Position numbers and translations under genes: made by a program
Shown here: positions 7,140 to 16,765 of the stretch, piece by piece
Position numbering within the stretch: position 1 is the first letter of the stretch
How the letters are laid out: each line of letters begins with the position of its first letter
Assembly (NCBI GenBank): GCA_035647815.1
Contig: DASRMR010000028.1
Span: 62,001 to 126,000 of the forward strand
DNA length: 64,000 nt
Origin: JAAYRQ01 sp035647815
Lineage (GTDB): Bacteria; Bacillota; Syntrophomonadia; Syntrophomonadales; Syntrophomonadaceae
Direction of reading: 5' to 3'
The notes under the pieces: model-generated
Told to the model about the DNA's origin: nothing
The model's input: the letters and a program-made list of their open reading frames with translations, nothing else
The model's database searches: none

Positions 7140-9431
7140 TTAACATAGTTTCCGGCTTGCGTATAGCTTGTCAAATTGCTCATTATCTATAAGAATTTCT
7201 CTGGTTCTGTTGTTTTTAAGCTCTGACACTATACCTCTATCTTCCATAGTATCTACCAATCTGGCTGCTCTTGCATAACCTATTCTTAAACGCCTTTGCA
7301 AAAGTGATACTGAAGCTTTTTGACCTTCTACAAATACAGAAACCGCCTCCCAGAATAGATCATCCTCTTCAAGTTCGGCATTTACTAGTGAAGCCTCTAT
7401 TTCTTCAAAAGGTTCGGGCTCTTGTTTAGGTTGTGCTTGTTCTTTAATAAAGGCTACAGTTCTATCGATATCGCTGTCAGATACAAATGCACCTTGCACC
7501 CTATAGGGTTTTGCTGCCCCTACTGGGAAAAACAACATATCACCTTTTCCTAATAGTTTTTCTGCTCCGCCAATATCTAAGATAGTTCTAGAATCTATTG
7601 CGGATGATACGGCAAATGCAATCCGAGAAGGAATATTCGCTTTAATTATACCTGTTACAACATCTACCGAAGGTCTTTGAGTTGCTACAACTAGATGCAT
7701 ACCTGCAGCCCTCGCCATCTGTGCTAAGCGACATATAGAATCTTCCACTTCTACTGGTGCTACCATCATCAAATCGGCTAATTCATCTATCACAATAACT
7801 ATAAAAGGTATTCGTTCAGTCGCGACCAGATTATAACGTGCTATATCTCGTACACCTTTTTCCGCAAATAAACGGTATCTTTTTTCCATTTCTGTAACCA
7901 TCCATTTAAGTATTACAGCAGCCTTTTTAGGATTAGTTACAACAGGTGTAAGTAAGTGTGGTATCCCATTGTAAACGGTTAACTCGACCATTTTAGGATC
8001 AATGAAAACTAATTTCAGTTCATCTGGAGTTGTATTGTATATCAGGCTCATTATAATACTATTTATACAGACACTTTTCCCCGAACCAGTGGATCCCGCA
8101 ATCAATAAATGTGGCATATCATTTAATCTAGCCACAACCGGATTACCTGTAATATCTTCACCTAAAGCAAAAGCTAAAGGAGTTTTTAGTTTAATAAAAT
8201 TAGAAGATTGTAATAAGTTTTTTAGCCCTACACTTAAAACCTTACTATTAGGTACCTCTATTCCTACAGCTGATTTACCTGGTATAGGCGCTTCTATTCT
8301 GATTCCAGGTGCCGCAAGGTTTAATTGCAAATCATCAGTTAAACTAAGAATTCTACTTATCTTTACTCCCGGAGCAGGAGTAAGTTCGTAACGAGTTACT
8401 GTTGGCCCACAGCTTACTTGATTGACTTTTACTAATATGCCAAAACTGGAAAATGTATCTTCCAGAACAGCAATACTTTGTTTGATGTTTTTCTTATCTA
8501 TAGTACGTTCACTACTAATATCAGTCAATAAATCTAATGAAGGTTTGCGATATTCGTTATTAGCGTCAATCTTAAGTGCGATATCTTTTTCATCGTCTGC
8601 TAAATCTTCATCAACTAAAGCCGGTTTATATGAATCCGCTTTTTTATTTATGGGAAGAGTTTCAGTTTTGTTTTCAAAAACAGGTGTAAGATTAAGAGGA
8701 GTCTCCTCAGGAGCATTATTAATAAGTACTTGGTTTTTCTCTTTTTTTCTATTTGGTCTGTCTTCTTGCTCATCTTCTATTTCATAATAAAAGAAGTTGG
8801 ATACTTTTTCTTTAATTAATTTAAAGCTTTTAGTTGCAAATGCGGTTATTTCCTTTATCGGTTGATTAACAATCATCAATAAACCAATAATTCCACTTAA
8901 AAACAAGATAATAGCAGATCCTATTTGGCCTAGCAGTTTTGTTAATGAAAATGCTATACCTCCGCCTAAATATCCGCCACCCATACCTCGTTGCCCTGCT
9001 TCCCAAGGTGTCATGCCACTAGGGATATCGTATATACCAATAGCTACTATTACAGTAATAGTTATTATGCTAATACCCCACATACGAATAGACCACAGTT
9101 CTTTTGTCACCCCAATATGAATCGACCAAAAGAGCATGAAGAAAGCTACTAAAATTCCTGCTTCACCTAATATATATTCTAAACTTATCATTATGTATCT
9201 TCCTAGTAAACCTATAAACTGGATATCTTCAGGTATTCCATTAAACTTAGATACACTTATGTATGTAAATATGGATAAGACGAAAATTACCAGGCTGATT
9301 ATTTCCATCTTTATGTTATTGAATTTAGGTGATTTAGCAGAGTTTTTAATTTTTTTAGAACTATTATCTTTTTTCACGCTTTTTTTAGGACTTTTTTTTG
9401 TTTTAGTTGGTAACTTTTTAGTAACTGGCAT
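7140..9431 (-). CDS. DNA translocase FtsK/SpoIIIE
   Basis: 763 residues. Pumps chromosomal DNA across the division or sporulation septum. A Lys/Ser-rich N-terminus is followed by four hydrophobic helices (about 42-190), an acidic linker (about 215-310), an alpha/beta motor with Walker A GSTGSGKS (446-453) and Walker B IVIVIDELAD, and a C-terminal gamma winged helix (ASVSLLQRRLRIGYARAARL) that reads polarity sequences. Length and neighbours (tepA, ylzJ) match B. subtilis SpoIIIE. FtsK and SpoIIIE cannot be separated by sequence alone, so no symbol is given. Confidence 0.95.
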   Translation of the reverse strand: MPVTKKLPTKTKKSPKKSVKKDNSSKKIKNSAKSPKFNNIKMEIISLVIFVLSIFTYISVSKFNGIPEDIQFIGLLGRYIMISLEYILGEAGILVAFFMLFWSIHIGVTKELWSIRMWGISIITITVIVAIGIYDIPSGMTPWEAGQRGMGGGYLGGGIAFSLTKLLGQIGSAIILFLSGIIGLLMIVNQPIKEITAFATKSFKLIKEKVSNFFYYEIEDEQEDRPNRKKEKNQVLINNAPEETPLNLTPVFENKTETLPINKKADSYKPALVDEDLADDEKDIALKIDANNEYRKPSLDLLTDISSERTIDKKNIKQSIAVLEDTFSSFGILVKVNQVSCGPTVTRYELTPAPGVKISRILSLTDDLQLNLAAPGIRIEAPIPGKSAVGIEVPNSKVLSVGLKNLLQSSNFIKLKTPLAFALGEDITGNPVVARLNDMPHLLIAGSTGSGKSVCINSIIMSLIYNTTPDELKLVFIDPKMVELTVYNGIPHLLTPVVTNPKKAAVILKWMVTEMEKRYRLFAEKGVRDIARYNLVATERIPFIVIVIDELADLMMVAPVEVEDSICRLAQMARAAGMHLVVATQRPSVDVVTGIIKANIPSRIAFAVSSAIDSRTILDIGGAEKLLGKGDMLFFPVGAAKPYRVQGAFVSDSDIDRTVAFIKEQAQPKQEPEPFEEIEASLVNAELEEDDLFWEAVSVFVEGQKASVSLLQRRLRIGYARAARLVDTMEDRGIVSELKNNRTREILIDNEQFDKLYASRKLC

Positions 9432-9852
9432 TTTTTCACTCCATTTTATTTATACAAAACATGTTTTTGAATATTAACTTTATTATTAACTCCTATATAT
9501 TGTAAGCCATATATAAAAGAAGATGATATTACTATTTCTTCGTCCATTACTATAAATCCTTTGCTGTGTCTTTAATATACGGTTTTCAAAATTTTAAGTT
9601 ATACTACTTTATTTAAGATCAAAAACAAGTTCCTATAACTAGAAATGCAAGTCCCTATTAACAATTAAACATAATAAATCATATTTTTCAATTAATCTTA
9701 AATCAGTTTAATAGCACAATAATATCCATAAAAATAAGACCATACTCATAACTAGCAACGAATACAACTATGCTTTCAAAATGTAGTCCCATATTATTCC
9801 ATTAAAAATTCATGCTTGTAAATTATAGCATATTGTTATCTTAAAATGGTCT
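9432..9852. other. Intergenic region without a recognisable gene
   Basis: About 420 very AT-rich bases between ftsK and the ylzJ terminator. All frames are short and none has a convincing ribosome binding site. It should contain the ftsK promoter, but I could not single out a convincing -35/-10 pair against the AT background. Confidence 0.5.
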
Positions 9853-9891
9853 AAAACTAGATAACAGACTTAAAGTATGTTATCTAGTTTT
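9853..9891 (-). terminator. Terminator of the tepA-ylzJ transcript
   Basis: Perfect 13-bp inverted repeat (AAAACTAGATAAC / GTTATCTAGTTTT) with a 13-base loop, 8 bases beyond the ylzJ stop. The T run ending the hairpin is usable on either strand. Confidence 0.75.
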
Positions 9892-9898
9892 TATATTA

Positions 9899-10114
9899 TT
9901 AATCTATTTGGAATTTCAGAGGAATGATATTACCAGGTTGAATTTTATTATTTAGATAATCCATGGGGTCTGTACTAGATATACTTATAATCCTAATTTT
10001 ATCATGTTCATAAGCATCAGCTATTACATGTCCACCAGAAGAAAGCTTTAAAGTAATAGTATTGCTCGAAGGTAACTGATAAAATTGTAATGGGTCTGGT
10101 GCATATATTATCAT
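9899..10114 (-). CDS. ylzJ: YlzJ-like small protein
   Basis: 71 residues, matching the small YlzJ-like family found between tepA and spoIIIE in spore-formers. The function is unknown. It begins MIIYAPDPLQFYQLP and has no membrane helix. The ATG overlaps the tepA stop as ATGA and is preceded by AAAGGAGG, so it is translationally coupled to tepA. Confidence 0.75.
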   Translation of the reverse strand: MIIYAPDPLQFYQLPSSNTITLKLSSGGHVIADAYEHDKIRIISISSTDPMDYLNNKIQPGNIIPLKFQID

Positions 10115-10833
10115 TGTAAAAAGCCTCCTTTTTTTTCTTTCAGTTCATTCATCTTTTTAATTGCTTCATTAAGTCCTCCTACCTGGTCAATAAGTCCGCA
10201 TTCAGTAGCATCTTTTCCGACTAAGACCGTTCCAATATCTCTAGCTAGTTCACCAGTTTTAAACATTAACTCCCTAAATGTTTCAGCTGTAACATTAGAA
10301 TGTTCTACTACAAAGCTGACTACTCTTTCCTGCATTTTATCTAAATATTCATAAGTTTGAGGTACACCTATAACTAAGCCAGTTAATCTTATCGGATGAA
10401 TTGTCATAGTTGCAGAAGGTGCAATAAACGAATAATCAGCACTAACTGCAATTGAGGCACCAATTGAATGTCCTCCTCCAAGCACAATAGAAACACTAGG
10501 CTTAGACAAGCTAGCAATCATTTCAGCTATTGCTAAACCTGCCTCGACATCTCCACCTACCGTATTTAATATTATAAACAAGCCTTTTATATGTGGGTTT
10601 TCTTCCACTGCAACTAACTGAGGAATGACATGTTCATATTTAGTAGTTTTATTTTGGGGAGGAAGTACCATATGTCCCTCAACTTGCCCAGTAATAGTCA
10701 AACAATGAACATCACTCCTATAAGAAGGTACTTGTATTTGGCCTAATTCTTTAATATTATCTAATGTCTGCTCCTGATTAGTGTTTTCGGTGTTTTCGGT
10801 GTTTTCGCTAAACTTCAGATTATCTTTACCCAT
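10111..10833 (-). CDS. tepA: ClpP-like serine protease TepA (translocation-enhancing protein)
   Basis: 240 residues. A ClpP/SppA-fold protease of spore-formers, linked in Bacillus to protein translocation and germination. The Ser nucleophile lies in LGGGHSIGAS (Ser123) and the His in MTIHPIR (His146); GGDVEAGLAIA is the ClpP oxyanion-hole region. The N-terminus carries three ENT tripeptide repeats from a 9-base tandem repeat (residues 10-18). Upstream of ylzJ and ftsK, the same order as in B. subtilis. Confidence 0.88.
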   Translation of the reverse strand: MGKDNLKFSENTENTENTNQEQTLDNIKELGQIQVPSYRSDVHCLTITGQVEGHMVLPPQNKTTKYEHVIPQLVAVEENPHIKGLFIILNTVGGDVEAGLAIAEMIASLSKPSVSIVLGGGHSIGASIAVSADYSFIAPSATMTIHPIRLTGLVIGVPQTYEYLDKMQERVVSFVVEHSNVTAETFRELMFKTGELARDIGTVLVGKDATECGLIDQVGGLNEAIKKMNELKEKKGGFLQ

Positions 10834-10971
10834 AAATAATTTTCCCCTTTCAATTCAAATCCTTTTATTAGATTGACCTTATAGGGAAATTAAATTCATT
10901 TTATTCAAAAGAAAAGCCTACATTCATTTAATGGTAGAGAAGATTATCGGTTAATTCTTTGCAGATAATAA

Positions 10972-11016
10972 AATAGGAGTATATCCCGCTTAAAATCAGC
11001 GAAATATACTCCTATT
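10972..11016 (-). terminator. Terminator downstream of rnj
   Basis: Perfect 13-bp inverted repeat (AATAGGAGTATAT / ATATACTCCTATT) with a 19-base loop, ending in a T-rich stretch on the minus strand. It lies 80 bases beyond the ribonuclease J stop. Confidence 0.7.
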
Positions 11017-11097
11017 ATTAAATTCTATTTACTTTTTAAGATAGGCTCTATTACATTATTCCAGCTAAATTCGTGATATAAGCATAATAATTGCTAA

Positions 11098-12759
11098 TTA
11101 TACTTCCATAATAATAGGAAGTATCATAGGCCGCCTACCTGTCTTGTCATATAAGTGTCTTCCTAATTTATCCCTTACTTGAGATTTAATTATAGCCCAT
11201 TCTTTTATTTTGCGTTTTTCGCAATTATCTAAGACTTCCCTTACTTTTCCTTTAGCATTTTCAATTAATTCTTCGGATTCCCGCACATACACGAAACCCC
11301 GAGTAACAATATCTGGACCCGCAATTACATTCCCGACCTTCTTATTCAATGTTACTACAACTATCATAATCCCATCTTGGGAAAGTTGTCTTCTATCTCG
11401 AAGAACTATATTTCCTACATCACCTACACCTAATCCATCGACCAGAACTTTACCAGCAGTTACTTTACTAACAATTGCAGCTTTTTTCTTGTTAAGTTCA
11501 ATTACATCACCATTTTCGGCTACAAATATTCGAGAAGGAGGTATACCTAAACTTTCTGCTAATTGAGCATGTTTTATCAAATGCCTATATTCCCCGTGAA
11601 CTGGTATAAAATATCTTGGTCTTACAAGGTTTAATATAATCTTCAACTCTTCTTGGGAAGCATGTCCTGAAACATGAACCCCCATGTCCCGTTCATGAAT
11701 AACTTCAGCACCTTGACGGAAAAGCAAGTCAACCGTCTTGGATACAAGTTTTTCATTCCCCGGTATCGGTGTTGCAGAAATAATAACTGTATCCCCTGAA
11801 ACAATACTAATCCAACGATGATCAGCTGTAGCCATTCTTGTAAGTGCGGACATTGGCTCACCTTGGGATCCAGTAGTGACTACTACTATTTCGTTAGGTG
11901 GATACTTAGCTATATCTTCCATCTCTATTAAAGTGTCTTCTGCTATATTTATATAACCTAATTCAGTAGAAATGCGAACATTATTAACCATACTACGACC
12001 TACAACTGCAACTTTTCTCCCATGGTTTTCAGCTGTAGTTATAGCTTGTTGAATCCGATGAATATTAGATGCAAATGTAGTTATTATTATCCTACCTTCG
12101 ATTTTTCCAAACAATTCATCAAATGTATTACCAACTATTCTTTCAGACTTCGTAAAGCCAGGTTTATCAGCATTAGTGCTATCACTCATCATGACTAATA
12201 CACCTTTTTCACTTAAGGCAGCTAATTTCCTAAAATCAACAACTTGTCCATCCACTGGTGTTTGGTCTAACTTAAAATCCCCAGTATGCAATATTATTCC
12301 TAATGGAGTATGAATTGCAATAGCCATTGCATCGGGTATACTGTGACTTACCCGTATAAATTCAATTTTCAAATCATCAATCTGAATAGTATCCCTAGGT
12401 CTAACCGTCTTTAATTTGACATTACCTAAATTATGCTCTTTTAACTTCCCTTCAACTATACCCAAAGTCAATTTGCTTCCGTAAATTGGAACATTAAATT
12501 CTTTGAGTACATACGGAAGAGCACCTACATGATCTTCATGTCCATGTGTTAATAGAATTGCTTTTACTTTATCTTTATTTTCAATTAAATAGGTTATGTC
12601 AGGAATTACAACATCAATTCCCAAAAGCTCATCTTCTGGGAACATTAACCCCGAATCAATAAGAACAATAGTGTCATTATATCTAATTACATTCATGTTT
12701 TTTCCAATTTCCCCCAATCCGCCCAAGGGGATTATTTGGATTTTAGAATCTTCAGACAA
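11098..12759 (-). CDS. rnj: Ribonuclease J
   Basis: 553 residues. A metallo-beta-lactamase/beta-CASP RNase with endo- and 5'-exonuclease activity in mRNA decay and rRNA maturation. The metal-binding motif THGHEDH supplies His72, His74, Asp76 and His77. The beta-CASP motifs include SDSTNAD and the C-terminal HVSGHASQEELK. The full length includes the C-terminal dimerisation domain. Start is TTG with a near-perfect AAGGAGGTG eight bases upstream. Located between dapA and tepA, matching rnjB (ymfA) of B. subtilis; J1 and J2 cannot be distinguished here. Confidence 0.95.
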   Translation of the reverse strand: MSEDSKIQIIPLGGLGEIGKNMNVIRYNDTIVLIDSGLMFPEDELLGIDVVIPDITYLIENKDKVKAILLTHGHEDHVGALPYVLKEFNVPIYGSKLTLGIVEGKLKEHNLGNVKLKTVRPRDTIQIDDLKIEFIRVSHSIPDAMAIAIHTPLGIILHTGDFKLDQTPVDGQVVDFRKLAALSEKGVLVMMSDSTNADKPGFTKSERIVGNTFDELFGKIEGRIIITTFASNIHRIQQAITTAENHGRKVAVVGRSMVNNVRISTELGYINIAEDTLIEMEDIAKYPPNEIVVVTTGSQGEPMSALTRMATADHRWISIVSGDTVIISATPIPGNEKLVSKTVDLLFRQGAEVIHERDMGVHVSGHASQEELKIILNLVRPRYFIPVHGEYRHLIKHAQLAESLGIPPSRIFVAENGDVIELNKKKAAIVSKVTAGKVLVDGLGVGDVGNIVLRDRRQLSQDGIMIVVVTLNKKVGNVIAGPDIVTRGFVYVRESEELIENAKGKVREVLDNCEKRKIKEWAIIKSQVRDKLGRHLYDKTGRRPMILPIIMEV

Positions 12760-12934
12760 AATTGCACCTCCTTTTTATTTAGTTTTTCCGCACTAATATC
12801 GTACTCTACTAATTATAACCCATTGAGTGATGAGCAACAACTATTGCTAATGGAATAAAAAGTAAATTTTATCATAAAAATAGAGAGATAACAATAATTG
12901 TTATTTCTTGTTAACTTAAATTATTTTATATTAA

Positions 12935-13816
12935 TTATTTAATTATATTATTATCCATTAATATACCTCTTATTATCCCTTGTTCTTCATAAGTTGCATT
13001 TGTTAGTGGTAATCTAAACCCGCCCACATCCATGCCTAGCATATTAAGTGCTTCTTTCAATGGTACTGGATTAGTAGTGATAAACAAACCTTTAAATATC
13101 GGGAACAATCTAAGATGAGTTTCGATAGCTTTTTGTATATCATTAGCTAAAAACGAGTTTATCATCTCTTTGATTTGTTTTCCTACAATATGTGAGGCAA
13201 TACTTACTACTCCATGCCCACCTAAAGCCATAATAGGCATCGTAAGGGAGTCATCACCCGAATATATTACTGCTTTATCTTTTATCATAGTTTTTAACAG
13301 TGAAACTTGATCCATGTTGCCACTAGCTTCTTTTACTGCCATTATATTTTCAATCTCTACTAGTCTTTTAATAGTTTCAGGTAAAAGGTTAGAACTAGTT
13401 CTGCCTGGTACATTATAAAGCATAACTGGAATAGAAACTTTTTCAGCTATAGTTTTAAAATGTAGATAAAGACCTTCTTGGCTCGGTTTATTATAATATG
13501 GGGTAACTAACATGATACCATCAGCACCTATTTTTTCTGCTTCCTTAGTGAGGTAAACTGATTCATTAGTATTATTGCTTCCAGTCCCCGCCCATACTTT
13601 AACCTTGCTGCCAACAGCTTCTTTAGTAGTTTTAAGTAATTTTAGTTTTTCCTCCGGACTTAATACCGGAGATTCACCTGTTGTACCAGCTACGACTATT
13701 CCATCAGTACCATTATTGGCCAGATGGCGAGCAACCTCACTAACTTTTTCATAATTTATCTCTAAATCATCATTATAGGGGGTTACCATTGCCGTTAATA
13801 ATCGCAAATCTTGCAT
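12935..13816 (-). CDS. dapA: 4-hydroxy-tetrahydrodipicolinate synthase
   Basis: 293 residues. Condenses aspartate semialdehyde with pyruvate, the first committed step to lysine, diaminopimelate and dipicolinate. It shows GTTGESPVLS, Tyr134 in YNVPGRTSSN and the Schiff-base Lys162 in AVKEASGN. It is the last gene of the dpaA-dpaB-asd-dapG-dapA series, 18 bases after dapG. Confidence 0.97.
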   Translation of the reverse strand: MQDLRLLTAMVTPYNDDLEINYEKVSEVARHLANNGTDGIVVAGTTGESPVLSPEEKLKLLKTTKEAVGSKVKVWAGTGSNNTNESVYLTKEAEKIGADGIMLVTPYYNKPSQEGLYLHFKTIAEKVSIPVMLYNVPGRTSSNLLPETIKRLVEIENIMAVKEASGNMDQVSLLKTMIKDKAVIYSGDDSLTMPIMALGGHGVVSIASHIVGKQIKEMINSFLANDIQKAIETHLRLFPIFKGLFITTNPVPLKEALNMLGMDVGGFRLPLTNATYEEQGIIRGILMDNNIIK

Positions 13817-13834
13817 TATAACACCACCATTATA

Positions 13835-15058
13835 TTATTTCCCTAATTCAAATTTATCGTGCAAGGCCTTAACTGCTAATGTCATGTTTTCAGCTTTTAC
13901 TAAGCACCATATATTTGTATATGAATCTCCTGACTGGAGAATAGGAATATCCTTTTCACTTAAGGCTTCAACTACACGTGCCATTACTCCGGGAGTCCCT
14001 GTCATAGCAGCTCCAACAACAGCTACCTTAGCACAATTAAATTCTATATCCGGAAATATATCTACCGCTTCTAAAACCTCAACAGTTTTAAGTGTAGCAT
14101 CTGAAGAAACAGTAAATAAAATAGTTTCTGGTTGTACATTAATAAAATCTACACTAATCCCGGCAAAAGCAAGAGACCTAAATACTTTTAGTTCACAATA
14201 GTTGATATCTTTATTACTGCTAAGCCTAATCTTAAATTGGGCAATATCTGAAGTCTGGGTTATTCCAGTTATTAAGGTATCAGTAATAGCCTTTATATTA
14301 TTAGGTCCTGATACATAATTACTAACTAAGGTTCCATCCGAATTAGCGAAAGTTGACTTAATTCTAAGTGGTATACTGCCTCGCATAGCTATTTCAATTG
14401 CTCGAGGATGAACTATTTTAGCACCTTCACGTGCCATCTGACAAATCTCATTATAAGAAATATCATTAAGTAAACGTGCATTATCTACAATCCGAGGATC
14501 TGCTGTCATAACTCCCTCTACATCGGTATAAATATCTACTACTTCAGCACCCAAGGCTACACCTAAAGCACAAGCAGTAGTATCACTTCCACCTCTACCT
14601 AAAGTAGTTAGTTCGCCATTTTCACTTATTCCCTGGAAACCTGCAACTACAGGGGTTATGCCTTTTTCTAACAAAGCAATAATGTTTTGATTATTTATAT
14701 AAATTATATGTGCATCACCATGATTTTCATCAGTAACAATCCCCGCCTGACCGCCACTTAAAAATTGTGCATTTAAACCTATAGCATTGAGCTGCCCAGT
14801 TAATAAAACCCCGGAAATTGTTTCACCACAAGCCATCAAAAAATCAAGTTCCCTTAATGGCATTTGTGGATTTATGGATTTGCCTAGATTTATCAATGTA
14901 TCAGTTGCATAGGGGTTGTTTTCTTTACCTATTGCAGACACCACAATGACAACATGTTTATTATCATTTAGGGTCCTTTTTATTATCTCACAAACTTGTG
15001 TTCTTGTATCAGAAGTTGCTAAAGAGGTTCCGCCGAACTTTTGGACGGTAATATTCAA
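13835..15058 (-). CDS. dapG: Aspartate kinase, diaminopimelate-sensitive (DapG) type
   Basis: 407 residues. Phosphorylates aspartate, the entry to lysine and dipicolinate synthesis. The N-terminal kinase domain carries VQKFGGTS and GRGGSDTTACALG. Two C-terminal ACT domains follow (from about residue 270), as in monofunctional aspartokinases. The start is TTG, giving MNITVQKFGG. Position between asd and dapA in the dipicolinate cluster is that of B. subtilis dapG; the inhibitor specificity is inferred from synteny only. Confidence 0.93.
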   Translation of the reverse strand: MNITVQKFGGTSLATSDTRTQVCEIIKRTLNDNKHVVIVVSAIGKENNPYATDTLINLGKSINPQMPLRELDFLMACGETISGVLLTGQLNAIGLNAQFLSGGQAGIVTDENHGDAHIIYINNQNIIALLEKGITPVVAGFQGISENGELTTLGRGGSDTTACALGVALGAEVVDIYTDVEGVMTADPRIVDNARLLNDISYNEICQMAREGAKIVHPRAIEIAMRGSIPLRIKSTFANSDGTLVSNYVSGPNNIKAITDTLITGITQTSDIAQFKIRLSSNKDINYCELKVFRSLAFAGISVDFINVQPETILFTVSSDATLKTVEVLEAVDIFPDIEFNCAKVAVVGAAMTGTPGVMARVVEALSEKDIPILQSGDSYTNIWCLVKAENMTLAVKALHDKFELGK

Positions 15059-15073
15059 TAAAAAACACCTTCT

Positions 15074-16090
15074 TTAGTAAAGGTTTTTTTCCACAACTAT
15101 TTCGGCTATTTGTATCGTATTAGTAGCTGCTCCCTTTCTTATTTGATCAGATGCTACCCATATTGCAATACTATTATCACCAGATATATCTTTTCTAATT
15201 CTGCCTACATATATCTCATCTTTATTAGAAGTATATAAAGGCATAGGATAAATATTGTTTTTTATATCATCTTGAACAATTACACCTGGTGCATTTTTAA
15301 GTACCTGCCGGACTTCATCAACTGTTGCCGGTTTTTCTAAATCTAAATTAATAGATTCCGAATGGCTCCGATGTACTGGAACCCTAACTGCTGTTGCCGA
15401 TACTTTTAGGTCGGGAATATGCATTATTTTTCTAGTTTCCCAAACCATCTTCATTTCTTCCTTGGTATAATCATTATCCACAAATTCATCAATGTGTGGA
15501 ATTAAGTTAAATGCAATGGGATGTTGGAATACTTCTGGAGTCACCTCTTCACCAGCATGATATGCCTGCGAATGAGAATTTAATTCATCTAATCCTGCTT
15601 TTCCAGCACCTGATACTGCTTGATAAGTTGATACTACAACTCTTTTCAAACCAAATGCTTGGTAAATAGGATTAATAGCAACAACCATTATTGTCGTTGA
15701 ACAATTAGGGCTTGCTATTATCCCTTTATGCAATTTTATATCTTCTGCATTAACTTCCGGAACTATTAACGGCACTTCATCTACTAGACGAAATGCATTA
15801 CTATTGTCGATTACTAAACAATTATTTTTTTTAGCTAAAGGTGCTAACACCTCAGCAACATCACTTCCTACTGCAAATAAAGCGATATCTACTCCTTTAA
15901 AAGCTTCAGCATTAGCACTTTTAACTGTTAATTCTTCACCTTTAAACCTAAGCTTAGTGCCTGCCTCTTGGGGAGCAGCTAAACATATCAACTCTTTAAC
16001 GGGAAAGTTTCTTTCCTCCAAGATCTTCATCATTTCTTGACCAACTGCTCCAGTTGCCCCTACTATTGCTAATCTAATTCCATGTGCCAC
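15074..16090 (-). CDS. asd: Aspartate-semialdehyde dehydrogenase
   Basis: 338 residues. Reduces aspartyl phosphate to the semialdehyde with NADPH. The N-terminus has the dinucleotide motif GATGAVGQEM. The catalytic Cys is Cys130 in SPNCSTT, and the substrate-binding histidine region is VPVHRSHSES. Starts at GTG with AGGAGG upstream. Follows dpaB by 66 bases and precedes dapG by 15 bases. Confidence 0.97.
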   Translation of the reverse strand: MAHGIRLAIVGATGAVGQEMMKILEERNFPVKELICLAAPQEAGTKLRFKGEELTVKSANAEAFKGVDIALFAVGSDVAEVLAPLAKKNNCLVIDNSNAFRLVDEVPLIVPEVNAEDIKLHKGIIASPNCSTTIMVVAINPIYQAFGLKRVVVSTYQAVSGAGKAGLDELNSHSQAYHAGEEVTPEVFQHPIAFNLIPHIDEFVDNDYTKEEMKMVWETRKIMHIPDLKVSATAVRVPVHRSHSESINLDLEKPATVDEVRQVLKNAPGVIVQDDIKNNIYPMPLYTSNKDEIYVGRIRKDISGDNSIAIWVASDQIRKGAATNTIQIAEIVVEKNLY

Positions 16091-16156
16091 GAGAACGACC
16101 TCCTGTAAAAATATCTAACAGTTATTGTAACACAATAATTTCATTATGCTCAAGGA

Positions 16157-16762
16157 TTAGCAGGGTCCTAACATAAGAGGTTGCAATTGTCTTCCTTGTA
16201 ACGCACATATAACAGTCTCGGTGATTTTATCCATATTAGCTACTAATGAGTTAGCTTTTTCTAAAGGATTATCTTGTCTAAAAGGAACAAAATATATGTT
16301 TTTCATTGCTAACAAAGTACCAATGTTTTTAGCATTTAAACTTAAAGCATCATTAGTAGAAACTGCGATTACAACAGGTCTTTGATTCCTCAACTGAGCT
16401 TTTAGTGCCATTAATGCTGGAGTATCTATAATGCCATTAGCTAGTTTTGCTATAGTATTCCCAGTAGCTGGAGCAACAATTACTATATCTAATAACTTTT
16501 GTGGTCCAATTGGTTCTGCACCTACAATCGTATTAATAATAGGATGGTCAGTAACTCCTTTAATCATAGTTTTTAATTCCTCTGCCTTATAGAAACGATT
16601 ATCAGTCACATCTACCACAAATGAAAAAATTGGGTAGATTTCTGCACCTTCTCTTTTTAATATTCTTAACTCTGGTATGACCTCTTCCGTAGTACAATGT
16701 GATCCAGTCAATACTACACCGATTTTAACCCCTCTTAATCGGGTTTGTTGCACTTCATGCAC
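16157..16762 (-). CDS. dpaB: Dipicolinate synthase subunit B
   Basis: 201 residues. A flavoprotein-fold subunit that with DpaA oxidises dihydrodipicolinate to dipicolinic acid in the mother cell during sporulation. Seen: VVLTGSHCTTEEVIPELRIL near the N-terminus and VIVAPATGNTIAKLANGIID. Starts at GTG four bases after the dpaA stop. It indicates a spore-former. Confidence 0.95.
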   Translation of the reverse strand: MHEVQQTRLRGVKIGVVLTGSHCTTEEVIPELRILKREGAEIYPIFSFVVDVTDNRFYKAEELKTMIKGVTDHPIINTIVGAEPIGPQKLLDIVIVAPATGNTIAKLANGIIDTPALMALKAQLRNQRPVVIAVSTNDALSLNAKNIGTLLAMKNIYFVPFRQDNPLEKANSLVANMDKITETVICALQGRQLQPLMLGPC

Positions 16763-16765
16763 CCT

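Noticed and set aside
8002..8787. Two long plus-strand frames inside ftsK
   Set aside because: They are antisense to the well-supported translocase, lack ribosome sites and have unnatural composition.
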